35,934 nt of DNA from contig JAPOTF010000088.1 of the NCBI GenBank assembly GCA_026709325.1, positions 1 through 35,934 of the forward strand, read 5' to 3'. The notes beneath the pieces are model-generated. The model saw nothing but the letters and a program-made list of their open reading frames with translations. It made no database searches and was not told the DNA's origin. The DNA comes from Roseovarius sp. (GTDB lineage: Bacteria > Pseudomonadota > Alphaproteobacteria > Rhodobacterales > Rhodobacteraceae). A program made the position numbers and the translations under genes. Below, piece after piece: positions 1 to 8,115 of this stretch. The first letter of the stretch is position 1. Every line of letters begins with the position of its first letter.

Positions 1-51
1 GGGCCGAAAACGGGTTGCGGCAACCGACGGCGGGCGCCGCCATGCAATATT

Positions 52-975
52 CTAGCGAACGAGATCCCAACTGCTTGGCCGCTCATCGGAAGTGGCGGCA
101 AACTCGGGCTTGCCAAAGGCAACGTTGTCTCCAAAGTGGAGCACATGCCCTTGATGTCTCCGGACGGCTTTGGAGTCAAGACGGACGGCAGGCGCGTTCA
201 GGTGCTCAAAACTCGCACGACGCTCAACCCAGTTAAATGCGGGCAGCAAGGTCGAAGATTTCGAGATCAGATCCCAAATGTAATAGTGGTGCGGAATAAC
301 TATCTTTGCTTCAAGCCGGTCGATGATTCGCTCAATGTCGTCCTCATTCAGGATATGCCAGGACTCGTCAATGGGCAGCAGCAGAACGTCAACAGACCCC
401 AGCATTGCCCATACATCCCCTGGCAGGTCGTTCCGGTTGTCGCCCCAGTGAAGAATCCTTAAGCCGCCGGTTTCGACAAGGTACATCACGTTGTCGAAAC
501 CGCGCGCGTTTTGCGTTGGGTCGAGACGTTCTCCCGAGATCAGCGAATGCAGCCGGCACCAGTCGTACAGACTGCCGCCCGGGCTGGCAAGGCGGTGCTT
601 GTCGGCGATCCCGGTGATCTTGACATCTGCAAGGCGGAATTCCCCGACCATCCGATCCAGAAGCATGCTGGCGTTAAGCATGTGCAGGCCGTCATGATCG
701 AAATGCGCATGTGTCGACATTCCGATATCGACGCTCAGGTCCGGAAAATCACAGAAAAACCAGTCCGATGCGCCAGACGGATGGTTTCGCCAGGGGTCGA
801 TTAGAATGGACAGGCCTTCTGGCGAGACGCATCTGAAGGCCGAGGCGCCAAAATATGAAACCTCCACGCAGTTTGCCGTCCGACCGGCCAAAGGGGACTT
901 TTGAATGTCAATAAGGTGATTGTGGTTGCCGCCCCGCTTCCAGGAGGTCAAACCGGCGCTCGTTTGATCTGTCAC
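52..975 (-). CDS. MBL-fold metallo-hydrolase, UlaG-like
   Basis: A 307-residue metallo-beta-lactamase-fold protein. It carries the metal-binding motif HAHFDH at about residues 89-94, a further HWGD at 176-179 and a late PHH at 228-230, which would complete a two-metal site. There is no signal peptide, so it is probably cytoplasmic. The opening of the fold (YFGASAF...ILIDPW) resembles the UlaG/YtnP-type hydrolases, which open lactones or cleave phosphoesters; the substrate cannot be told from sequence. It is the last gene of the TRAP transporter unit, about 40 bp after the DctM stop, and is probably cotranscribed, so it may act on the imported compound. The start is a GTG preceded by GAGGGCGGGAAC; no better in-frame ATG is present near it. 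Bases 1-51 downstream show no recognisable gene. Family is secure, function unknown. Confidence 0.8.
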   Translation of the reverse strand: MTDQTSAGLTSWKRGGNHNHLIDIQKSPLAGRTANCVEVSYFGASAFRCVSPEGLSILIDPWRNHPSGASDWFFCDFPDLSVDIGMSTHAHFDHDGLHMLNASMLLDRMVGEFRLADVKITGIADKHRLASPGGSLYDWCRLHSLISGERLDPTQNARGFDNVMYLVETGGLRILHWGDNRNDLPGDVWAMLGSVDVLLLPIDESWHILNEDDIERIIDRLEAKIVIPHHYYIWDLISKSSTLLPAFNWVERRASFEHLNAPAVRLDSKAVRRHQGHVLHFGDNVAFGKPEFAATSDERPSSWDLVR

Positions 976-1014
976 GTTCCCGCCCTCATCCGGTTGCCGC
1001 GCAACTTGCCATGG

Positions 1015-2298
1015 TCAATATAACCGATCTGGCAGCCAGGTCGCAATTTCCGGCCAGATCATCAGCACCGCCACCATGGCCAGCATCGCAATCGCGAAGG
1101 GCGTCGCCCCTTTGCATATATCGGAAAACCGGCCGCCGTCCAGCCGGATGCCCTGGACCACATACAGGTTCAATCCGATGGGCGGCGTTATCAGGGCCAT
1201 TTCCATCAAAACCGTGATCATGATGCCGAACCATACCGGGTCATATCCCATGGCAGTCACTATCGGATAGACCAGCGGAACGGTCGTGAGCATCATTGCA
1301 AAGGTCTCGACGAACATTCCAAGAATGACATACATCAAGATGATGCACAGCATTGTCTGTGTCGGGGAAAAGTTCAGGCCGCCCGCATATTCAGTGATCG
1401 CCCGAGTGGCGCCCATGAATCCAAGTACGAAATTCAGGAAAACCGATGTCAGAACGATCAGCACGATCATGGCGGTCGTGCGCAACGTCGCCTCGAAGCA
1501 CGCGAGAAGCATTTCAATCGAAAGCGCGCGCCTGGCGCCCGCCAGCAAAAGGGCCATGACCACGCCAAGTGCGGCGGCCTCCGTCGGAGTGGCAAATCCG
1601 GCATAGATGGACCCGATGACAACCAGAAACAGCAGAATCGGCGGGGCAAGGTCCGGCAGAACCCGAATCCGCTCGGCCCAGGATGTCTCGACACGCGCGC
1701 CGCCCCAGGATGGCCGGATTGTACACGCGGCAAGAATGGTCAGATGAAATAGCGCGGCCAGAATGGCACCGGGCAGGATGCCGGCCAGATAAAGCTCCGG
1801 GATCGAGGTGTCCGTCGTCAATCCGTAGACAATCAGGATGATCGACGGAGGAATCAGAATTCCCAATGTGCCGCCCGCGGCAACGCTTCCCAGAAACAGC
1901 GCCTCATTGTATTTTCGAGCGCCGATCTGCTGGTATGAGACCGTTCCGACAGTCGCGGCGGTTGCAACACTCGAACCGGAACTGGCCGCGAAAATCGCGC
2001 TGGTGCCAATATTTGCATGCATCAGGCCACCGGGCAGCCATGACAGCCACTGGATGACGGCGGCATACATTCGAGAGGCTATGCCGCTGCGCAGGAGAAT
2101 TTCGCCCAGAAGGACGAACATCGGCACCGCGACCAGCAGAAACTCTTTGCTCTTGTCCCAATAGAATTCACCCATTGCCAGCTGAAGGCGGCCATTCATG
2201 TAGATCTGATCAAGCGCGAGGCTGAGCGCGCCAAGCGCGGCAGCGACCGGTATGCCGATCAAAAGCAAGATTAAAAGGCCGGCCGCGACGATCAGCAT
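1015..2298 (-). CDS. TRAP transporter large permease, DctM family
   Basis: A 427-residue, very hydrophobic protein with about a dozen membrane segments. It is the ion-coupled transport subunit of a tripartite ATP-independent periplasmic (TRAP) transporter in the inner membrane. Family hallmarks are the stretches GLMHANIGTSAIFAASSGSS (about residues 91-110), GTLGILIPPSI and ITPPIGLNLYVVQG near the C-terminus. Length matches the usual DctM size of about 425-430. It follows the DctQ gene by 46 bp in the order P-Q-M. The ATG start has a GGAAGG sequence upstream. The substrate is probably a small organic anion carrying a carboxylate or sulfonate, because these are the known TRAP ligands; nothing in the permease itself narrows this. 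Confidence 0.93.
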   Translation of the reverse strand: MLIVAAGLLILLLIGIPVAAALGALSLALDQIYMNGRLQLAMGEFYWDKSKEFLLVAVPMFVLLGEILLRSGIASRMYAAVIQWLSWLPGGLMHANIGTSAIFAASSGSSVATAATVGTVSYQQIGARKYNEALFLGSVAAGGTLGILIPPSIILIVYGLTTDTSIPELYLAGILPGAILAALFHLTILAACTIRPSWGGARVETSWAERIRVLPDLAPPILLFLVVIGSIYAGFATPTEAAALGVVMALLLAGARRALSIEMLLACFEATLRTTAMIVLIVLTSVFLNFVLGFMGATRAITEYAGGLNFSPTQTMLCIILMYVILGMFVETFAMMLTTVPLVYPIVTAMGYDPVWFGIMITVLMEMALITPPIGLNLYVVQGIRLDGGRFSDICKGATPFAIAMLAMVAVLMIWPEIATWLPDRLY

Positions 2299-2344
2299 CG
2301 CGTCCGGGCCTTCCGTCTACCGGCCATGCGCATTCCCGGCGGTG

Positions 2345-2908
2345 TCATCTTTTCGATCGGTCGCCGCGGGTCGGGATGACGGAACCGATCCCGGCGAGCT
2401 TGCCCACTTCCGATGTCTGGCGCCTGAGGAGAAGCGCCGCGCACCGCAAGAGGTAGGTCCACACGACAATTGCAAAGAAGACAAGACCGGACGCCCATCC
2501 AAGCTGAGGGATCCACAGAGGCGTCGACAGGGTCGTCACCGACCGCGAGCCATACTCGATCGAGACCAGCAGGACCTGCGCGCCGCGAAGGGCCAGAAAC
2601 GTCGCAAAGACCGCCAGCACGAAAAGACCGATGACATCGGCCAATGCCCGCAGCCGGTCCGGCATGACATGATAGACGACGTCAATCCGGATGTTGGAGC
2701 GCGAGGTGACGCAGTAGGAAAACGTCCACGCCGTGACGATCGCGAGCACGTAACCGGAAATCTCATCCGCGCCGCTCATCGAAAAACCGAAAAATTTTCG
2801 GGTGATGACCTCGAAAGTGATCAAAACCGCCACCCCAAGCAGAAGAAAGCCGCCAAGCCACGCGAACAGCCGCGATGAACGTGCCGCAATCCGCACCAGT
2901 TGATCCAT
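2345..2908 (-). CDS. TRAP transporter small permease, DctQ family
   Basis: A 187-residue membrane protein with four predicted transmembrane segments (about residues 15-35, 48-68, 90-112 and 132-155). This fits the small TRAP subunit that bridges the DctP binding protein and the DctM permease. The stretch VLITFEVITRKFFGFSMSGA followed by DEISGY is the typical first-loop signature. I chose the ATG beginning MDQLVR because the open frame upstream is arginine-rich, without membrane character, and would run into dctP. The chosen start lies 83 bp after the dctP stop and is preceded by GGGAGGAGGCGCGGCA. It belongs to the dctP-dctQ-dctM-hydrolase unit. Confidence 0.88.
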   Translation of the reverse strand: MDQLVRIAARSSRLFAWLGGFLLLGVAVLITFEVITRKFFGFSMSGADEISGYVLAIVTAWTFSYCVTSRSNIRIDVVYHVMPDRLRALADVIGLFVLAVFATFLALRGAQVLLVSIEYGSRSVTTLSTPLWIPQLGWASGLVFFAIVVWTYLLRCAALLLRRQTSEVGKLAGIGSVIPTRGDRSKR

Positions 2909-2991
2909 TGCCGCGCCTCCTCCCGGTCTCAGCCCGGATCCCGGCGCCAACTTGCGCGCGGCGCCGGCATTCCCATGGATTGCCGCGCTGG

Positions 2992-4062
2992 CTAATCGGC
3001 CGACGCGGTCATTCCGACGACTTTTCCGACGGTGTCGTTCCAGGCGCCGGCGCACTCCGCGCCGCAGCGTTTCGCCCAGCGTTTCAAGACAATCGTTTCC
3101 ACGATCTCGCGCGTTCTTTCGGCATCCGCATCTCCGGGCACGACATCGATCAATCCTCCGGGATCCCCGAGATCGCATGGCCCCTTGCCCGTGCAAAGAT
3201 TGCCGCGCACGTTGTTCGCGGCCGTGGCCGTCCACATTTCCTCTTCCAGCTCGGAAAGCCCCGACCGGATGATGTCCCTGTCTTCTTCGCTCAGCGAGGA
3301 CCACACATCCCGGTTAACCGCGAGAAACGACCCCACATTGCCCAGGTTCAACTGAAAATTATGCGTCGTGACCTGATATAGCTTTGATCGATACGCCGCG
3401 GTCACGGATGTGATGCTGCAATCGACCACGCCCTTTTCGATCGCCGGGATCACCTCGGCGAATGTGATCGTGGTCGCGCTTGCGCCAAAGCCCTCGACGA
3501 AATCCCCAAGCGTTGCGTTATACGTCCGGATTTTCCTGCCCGACAGGTCGCCCAGCGCGATGTCTGCGCTTTCGGCGCCTTCAAGGTTGCAGTACATTTG
3601 CTGATCGGGCCAGGGATACAGCATGAGGATTTCCGCATTGAACTTGTCGCGAAACTCCTGTTCGAGGATCGGCCGGTAAGCGCTCATTACTTCGCGGTAG
3701 GCGTCAAGATTGTCAACTATGCCCGCAAGATCGACACCTTCAATGACCGGGCTGTCCGATGCGACATATGAAAACACGCCATGTGCAAAATCAAAGGCGC
3801 CCAGCCTTAGCTGGCGCAGCAGCTCGAACCCCGAGAGCCCAAGTTCCGTTAAGGGCTTGGCGTTGGCCGTCAGCTTTCCCTCCGAGGCGCCGGGCAGGGT
3901 TTCATTCCAGAAAACGCTTTCGCGGGCTTTCCAGTGTTCCAGCCCGCCCCAGGTTCCGACAACCTGGAATTCTCTTTCCGAGATTTCGGCCTGAGATGCA
4001 ATCCCAGACATCGAGACAAGTGCGGCCGCGATCAGCGGCGCAACGATATTTCGGGCAACCAT
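2992..4062 (-). CDS. TRAP transporter substrate-binding protein, DctP family
   Basis: A 356-residue secreted binding protein. The N-terminus (MVARNIVAPLIAAALVSMSG) is a signal peptide with likely cleavage near SQA-EI, so it acts in the periplasm and delivers ligand to DctQM. The rest fits the DctP family: TWGGLEHWKA near the mature N-terminus, the central GDLSGRKIRTYN region, and ITFAEVIPAIEKGVVDCSIT about two thirds along. Paired cysteines near the C-terminus (CTGKGPC, CGAEC) could form disulfides. The start is the ATG following AAGGGAGGAGCAC, an excellent ribosome binding site; an ATG nine codons upstream would read through that site. It is first in its unit. An 18-bp dyad at 4078-4095 lies just upstream of the ribosome binding site and probably controls the unit. 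Confidence 0.92.
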   Translation of the reverse strand: MVARNIVAPLIAAALVSMSGIASQAEISEREFQVVGTWGGLEHWKARESVFWNETLPGASEGKLTANAKPLTELGLSGFELLRQLRLGAFDFAHGVFSYVASDSPVIEGVDLAGIVDNLDAYREVMSAYRPILEQEFRDKFNAEILMLYPWPDQQMYCNLEGAESADIALGDLSGRKIRTYNATLGDFVEGFGASATTITFAEVIPAIEKGVVDCSITSVTAAYRSKLYQVTTHNFQLNLGNVGSFLAVNRDVWSSLSEEDRDIIRSGLSELEEEMWTATAANNVRGNLCTGKGPCDLGDPGGLIDVVPGDADAERTREIVETIVLKRWAKRCGAECAGAWNDTVGKVVGMTASAD

Positions 4063-4077
4063 GTGCTCCTCCCTTTT

Positions 4078-4095
4078 TAGTATTTGCAAATGCTA
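4078..4095. promoter_or_regulatory. Putative operator, copy D of the shared TAG-N12-CTA dyad
   Basis: Reads TAGTATTTGCAAATGCTA. The half sites are TAGYATTTG and CAAATRCTA, an almost perfect palindrome centred on TGCA. It lies 15 bp before the start codon of the TRAP binding protein, directly upstream of its ribosome binding site. Three similar 18-mers occur before other units of the same block. It is probably a repressor site; the regulator is not in the window. Confidence 0.55.
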
Positions 4096-4347
4096 CTATT
4101 TTTAACGCACGTTGCCTAGAAGTTTTTTCAGCCCGTCGCGCGACACCCGGCACATCGCCAGAACGGGGCGCTGATTTGCCAATTAACCGGTCGTCCAAGA
4201 CAAGGCATCCCCGACCCAGAGAAAGCCAAGACATTCGGCCCAAGCGGAAACGGGATTCAAATGGCTCGTGCCTATCGAGAGTCTTTCGACCTTTGCGCGG
4301 GCATCCATCTGCCTGAAGTTTCGAAACAGGCCGGTACCTGCCATATG

Positions 4348-4365
4348 TAGTTGTCAAAGCTGCTA
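4348..4365. promoter_or_regulatory. Putative operator, copy A of the shared TAG-N12-CTA dyad
   Basis: Reads TAGTTGTCAAAGCTGCTA, flanked by G and C so that the outer dyad is GTAG-N12-CTAC. It lies 83 bp before the start of the plus-strand FAD oxidoreductase. It overlaps a possible -35 element (TTGTCA), which would suit repression or competition with RNA polymerase. Confidence 0.55.
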
Positions 4366-4448
4366 CTTGTGGTATTCGATATCTGGACGCTTCTGTCCAG
4401 ATCCGGGAACAACCCCCGCACTCTCTGGAGCAAAAACGGAATGGAACC

Positions 4449-5615
4449 ATGAAAAAAATCGTAATCGTAGGCGGTGGCCTGACGGGATGTTCGACAGCCT
4501 TTCACCTGGCGCAGGCGGGAGCGGCGGAAGATGTCGTCGTGATCGAGGCCGATCCCAGTTACGAATTTGCCGCGACGCCCCGTTCGGTCGGCGGTGTAAG
4601 GACCGTGTTTGGCGTTCCGCAGAATGTGCAGATGTCCTTGTTCGCCTTCGAGGTCTTCAAAGACATTTCGGCCTATCTTGGCCTTCCCAAAGACAGTTTT
4701 GACGCCGGTTTCCGCAAGCAGGGCTACATGTATGCCGTCAGTGGCGCCGAGCAATTCGAACAGCTGCGCGTACTTCAAAACACGATGCAATCTGCCGGCG
4801 CAACGTCGGAATTGCTGGATCAGGCGGAGATGCAAAACCGGTGGCCGCAAATCAATTTTGAGGACATGAGCGGCAGTGTTTTCTCGGCGCGGGACGGTGC
4901 GGTTGACCCAAATGCCGTATTCCAGGGGTTTCGCAGGTCAACCCTCGATTCGGGGGTGCAAATCCTCACCGACAGGGTGATCGGGTTCGATTGCGACGAC
5001 AAGAAAGTCCATCACGTCAAGCTCTGCTCCGGTGAAGAGATCGATTGCGACATTGTCCTGAATGCCGCCAATTACCGGGCGTCCGAGATCAGCGCGATGG
5101 TTGGAATGAAGGTTCCGATTGAACCGCTTCCGCGCCAGACGTTCTATTTTGACTGCCAGGCGGATTTGGATCCTTTTCCGGTCATTCGGGATCACACGGG
5201 TTTTGTGATCAGACCCGAAGGCAGGGGGTATCTGACCGGGCTGACCGACAGGGCCGCTTTGGGGACCATTAGCCATGATGTCGACCATTCCCTTTTCGAA
5301 ACAGAGCTTTGGCCTCGGCTTGCCGAACGCTGCCCCGCTTTCGAAGCCGTCAGGATGCGGTCCGGATGGGCCGGCATCTACGACGTGAACACCTTGGACG
5401 GAAACCCCATTATCGGCCCATGGACCGGCGGGCTGGCGAATTTCCACATTGCGGCGGGCTTTTCCGGCCACGGCCTTCAGCATGGCCCCGCGGTTGGGCG
5501 CGGGTTGGCGGAACTCATGCTAAATGGCCGCTTTGAAACGCTGGATTTGTCGCCGTTTGGCTATCGGAGAATCCTGGATGGGCGTCAGATGCCGGACTTC
5601 GGACCAAACGCTTAA
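4449..5615 (+). CDS. FAD-dependent oxidoreductase, DAO/glycine oxidase family
   Basis: A 388-residue flavoprotein of the D-amino-acid-oxidase/sarcosine-oxidase superfamily. The N-terminal nucleotide-binding motif is IVIVGGGLTGCSTAFHLA (residues 4-21), followed by VVVIEAD closing the Rossmann unit and RSVGGVRTVF in the substrate domain. Near the C-terminus, GWAGIYDVNTLDGNPIIGP and AAGFSGHGLQHGPAVGRGLA are the conserved flavin-contact segments. Such enzymes oxidise a C-N bond of an amino acid or N-methylated amine and pass electrons to oxygen or a quinone; the substrate is unknown. It is divergent from the TRAP unit and has its own copy of the 18-bp dyad upstream. The ATG is overlapped by the stop of a three-codon reading frame (ATGGAACCATGA), a possible translational-coupling arrangement; no strong Shine-Dalgarno sequence is visible. 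Confidence 0.88.
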   Translation: MKKIVIVGGGLTGCSTAFHLAQAGAAEDVVVIEADPSYEFAATPRSVGGVRTVFGVPQNVQMSLFAFEVFKDISAYLGLPKDSFDAGFRKQGYMYAVSGAEQFEQLRVLQNTMQSAGATSELLDQAEMQNRWPQINFEDMSGSVFSARDGAVDPNAVFQGFRRSTLDSGVQILTDRVIGFDCDDKKVHHVKLCSGEEIDCDIVLNAANYRASEISAMVGMKVPIEPLPRQTFYFDCQADLDPFPVIRDHTGFVIRPEGRGYLTGLTDRAALGTISHDVDHSLFETELWPRLAERCPAFEAVRMRSGWAGIYDVNTLDGNPIIGPWTGGLANFHIAAGFSGHGLQHGPAVGRGLAELMLNGRFETLDLSPFGYRRILDGRQMPDFGPNA

Positions 5616-5644
5616 CAGAACGTCATCACTGGAGCATGTCAGGT

Positions 5645-6553
5645 TCAATTGGTTTCGTGTCCCGCGGCGGCGGGAAAGCCGCGGCGCTCGTCCGGGATGA
5701 AGAGGCCGCATGCGCGACCTGCCGCCTGCCGCAGCTCGTCACACGACCCTGCCGCGACCTTTCGGACCGGAGCATTGAGCTTTGAGAACGCCATCTCGAT
5801 CGGTTTCAGGTCGGGGCCGCGCATCCGGGCGGAAAGAGGAGTCAGGCTCCAATCTCTCCAAGGATGGCCGCATCGCCCGAGGCCGGCGCCAGGATGCCCT
5901 CGACGCGGAGGTCGAACATTTCCTTGTCCGTCCGCTCGCCAATGATGCCGGTCGCGCCGGCCCTGTCGCGGCGCAAGCCGGCGATGAATGTTTGCATGTT
6001 CCAGCGACCGCTTGGCGCATGGTCGATCAGCCGCGTTACCGAAGGCGCACATCCAGCGTCCCTGGTCATGCTGTTCTTCAGCTTCAGGGATGTCTCGTCC
6101 GTGAAAACAGGACGCTCGAGACGATCCCGCGTGAAGGGCCGGGCGCCCGCGATCCAGATTGCGCGGTCCCGTGCAACGTCGGGCCGTTTCCAATCGCTGG
6201 CCCGAAGCTCTTTTTTGCGTGACAGGCCGAGCCGATGCGGCAATCGCCGCATTGATGCCTTGAACGTCGATATCGCGCTACTGCCTCAGCGCCGAGACAG
6301 GCTCTTCGAGCGTCGTATCCGGCTTGTTCTTGATCTGTCGCGGGCCCCAATCATGAACGCCGGCCGGCTTGCCGTGGCCGCGCCCGCCTTGCGGCCCGGC
6401 TTCGGGCGCGCCGGTCTGCGGCTTCAGCCCGACCATGTCGTTGACGAACTTGATCGAGACCCGGAAACGCGTCGCCGTAGCCCGGTGCGGTCTGTCTTCC
6501 CCGACCAAGCCCACCAGGCGCGTTCGCAATTCCACAGGACATGGCTTGCCCAT
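5645..6553 (-). pseudogene. IS630-family transposase remnant, frameshifted and internally deleted
   Basis: Three segments of one transposase lie in order on the minus strand in different frames. The first, 6553-6278, begins MGKPCPVELRTRLVGLVGED and contains HRATATRFRVSIKFVNDMVG, the helix-turn-helix head of IS630-like transposases. The second, about 6252-5842, has HRLGLSRKKELRASDWKRPD and TDETSLKLKN (first catalytic Asp), then LIDHAPSGRWNMQTFIAGLR. The third, ending at 5645, has GPDLKPIEMAFSKLNAPVRK (catalytic Glu). The segment that should carry the second catalytic Asp (LDN in the family) is shortened and reads AILGEIGA, so about 20 residues are lost. The element is dead. It lies convergent with the upstream FAD oxidoreductase and after the stop of the next catabolic operon. 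No clear terminal repeats were found by eye. Confidence 0.82.
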
Positions 6554-6861
6554 AATGCCTCCCCGAGCTGCTCGCGCTCGGGGAATCGCGGATTGCCCGC
6601 GAGATGGTTTCCCGGCTTTTTGACAAGGGTGTCCCCTGCGCCTTTGCACTGGCCGGTGCCGTCAATGGATTCGACAGGATTCGATAGCGGGTTCCCGCTC
6701 ATGCCGGAGCATTGCGGGCGGCCCAACGCGCCGGCGGTCCGCTCGACCCATGCTCCACGCCTTTTCGAGGCCGGGCGCATCATCCAGACCGCCACACTCA
6801 TCGCCGAACTTGTCCCTGAAGTCCGGCCCGCGCCCGCCGCCGGTGAACGGCAAAGTGGCGC
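6554..6861. other. Unassigned spacer, possibly more insertion-element debris
   Basis: This 308-bp, GC-rich stretch lies between the IS630-like remnant and the stop of the DadA-like gene. Open frames exist on both strands but none resembles a known protein or carries a convincing ribosome binding site. It may be further decayed insertion sequence. No tRNA or terminator with a T-run was seen. Confidence 0.4.
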
Positions 6862-8115
6862 CTAAAGGAAACGATCAGGCAGAAGCGCTTCAAAATCCGC
6901 GTTCAGGCGGCCATCATTCATGATGCCGCAGAGAATGTCGGCACTCACTGCCGCGAGGGTAACCCCCAAATGCCCGTGACCAAAGCAAAAGAATACGTTT
7001 TCAGCGCTTCGCGAGCGTCCGATCACGGGAAGTGAATCGGGAAGCGAAGGCCGGTGACCCATCCAGCAACTTGCGGAGTCGACGTTCAGGTCCGGGAACA
7101 GAAGTCTTGCCTTTGCGACAATCTCGCCAAAGCGCTTTTTGACTGGAGGCTTCTTCAGACCTGCGAACTCCATGAAACTGCAGAAGCGGATGTCGCTTTC
7201 TATCGGTGCAACGGCCACTTCCTCGTCCACGAACGCATACGCCCTGTCCAGCGAGATGCCCGGCTTCCTGAATTGAACGTGGTATCCGCGTTCGGTTTCC
7301 AGCGGAATTCCGTCGCCGACGCTCAGCGCAAGCCCGCGGGAATGGGCGCCCGCCGAAACGACAACCTTGCCGGCGCGGATCACCAGACCGGATGCCGTCA
7401 AGATGCTGGCGCGCTTTCCGGAGACCTCGAGCTTCGCGACCCGTTCCGCGGCGACTTTCGCGCCGCGCTCCTGCGCCGCCGCGACAAGTGCCGCCGCCGC
7501 TTTCTGGGGGTTGGCCAGAGAATGATAGTTTTTCACCATGACCCCAACATGAGCGTCAACATCGAGATCCGGCAGCAGTTCTTTCAAATCGGCGGTGCCA
7601 ACCAAAGAAAACTGAACCCCCAGGCGCGCGCGTCTTTCCCAGGCGGATGCGGACTTTTCCAGGTGCGAACGGGATCTGAAAACGCGAACCGCGTCTCGAT
7701 CGATCAAAAGGTCTGAGGCCTGCGCCTGCTTTAGCAGATTGGCGGTTGCGTCTCTGGCTCGCGCGCACAACCTTGACAAGAGGGCGCTGTTTCTATCGAC
7801 ATCCCGCCGGTTTGCCGCGTTTCCGAACCTCCACAGCCAGGGCAGCAGCTTTGGTAGATACAGCGGATCAATCTTTAGGGCGCGACCTGGGCGCGGCAGC
7901 ATGTTCGGCGCCGAAAAGATGTTGCTCCATGAGGCCATTGGCAGCACTTCGCTCACGGCGATCATTGCCGCGTTTCCGAAGGTTGCTCCGCCGCCGATGG
8001 CTCCCGGCTCAATCAACAGCACATTCTTGCCCAACAGGGTTTCGCGCAGGACAATCGATGCCCCGACCAAGCCGCCACCGATCACGGCGGTGTCAATCCC
8101 GGCTCCGGCAGTCAT
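6862..8115 (-). CDS. FAD-dependent D-amino-acid dehydrogenase-like protein (DadA/DAO family)
   Basis: A 417-residue flavoprotein. IDTAVIGGGLVGASIVLRET and NVLLIEPG near the N-terminus form the FAD Rossmann motif. GAIGGGATFGNAAMIAVSEV is the typical DadA-type second segment, and MGHRPSLPDSLPVIGRS plus FGHGHLGVTLAAVSADIL near the C-terminus are the conserved flavin-binding parts. Relatives include D-amino-acid and D-hydroxyproline dehydrogenases, which pass electrons to the quinone pool. The start is the ATG after ACAGGAGGACTGCG; it overlaps the end of the preceding Ldh_2 gene by 23 bp, which implies translational coupling. It is the last gene of the ABC transporter-Ldh_2 unit. Together with the Ldh_2 protein it could interconvert D- and L-forms of a cyclic amino acid through an imine, but that is inference. 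Confidence 0.87.
   Translation of the reverse strand: MTAGAGIDTAVIGGGLVGASIVLRETLLGKNVLLIEPGAIGGGATFGNAAMIAVSEVLPMASWSNIFSAPNMLPRPGRALKIDPLYLPKLLPWLWRFGNAANRRDVDRNSALLSRLCARARDATANLLKQAQASDLLIDRDAVRVFRSRSHLEKSASAWERRARLGVQFSLVGTADLKELLPDLDVDAHVGVMVKNYHSLANPQKAAAALVAAAQERGAKVAAERVAKLEVSGKRASILTASGLVIRAGKVVVSAGAHSRGLALSVGDGIPLETERGYHVQFRKPGISLDRAYAFVDEEVAVAPIESDIRFCSFMEFAGLKKPPVKKRFGEIVAKARLLFPDLNVDSASCWMGHRPSLPDSLPVIGRSRSAENVFFCFGHGHLGVTLAAVSADILCGIMNDGRLNADFEALLPDRFL

Larger units (their letters stand above)
4063..4448. other. Divergent intergenic region between TRAP operon and FAD oxidoreductase
   Basis: These 386 bp separate the minus-strand TRAP unit from the plus-strand oxidoreductase. 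The region holds two copies of the 18-bp dyad (4078-4095 and 4348-4365), one near each start codon. On the plus strand TTGTCA at 4351-4356, inside the second dyad, is 16 bp from TATTCG and could be a -35/-10 pair. I see no credible gene in between. Confidence 0.6.

Noticed and set aside
5864-6865. A 333-codon frame on the plus strand
   Set aside because: It is antisense to the IS630-like remnant and runs into the end of the FAD dehydrogenase region; it is arginine/proline-rich without family similarity.
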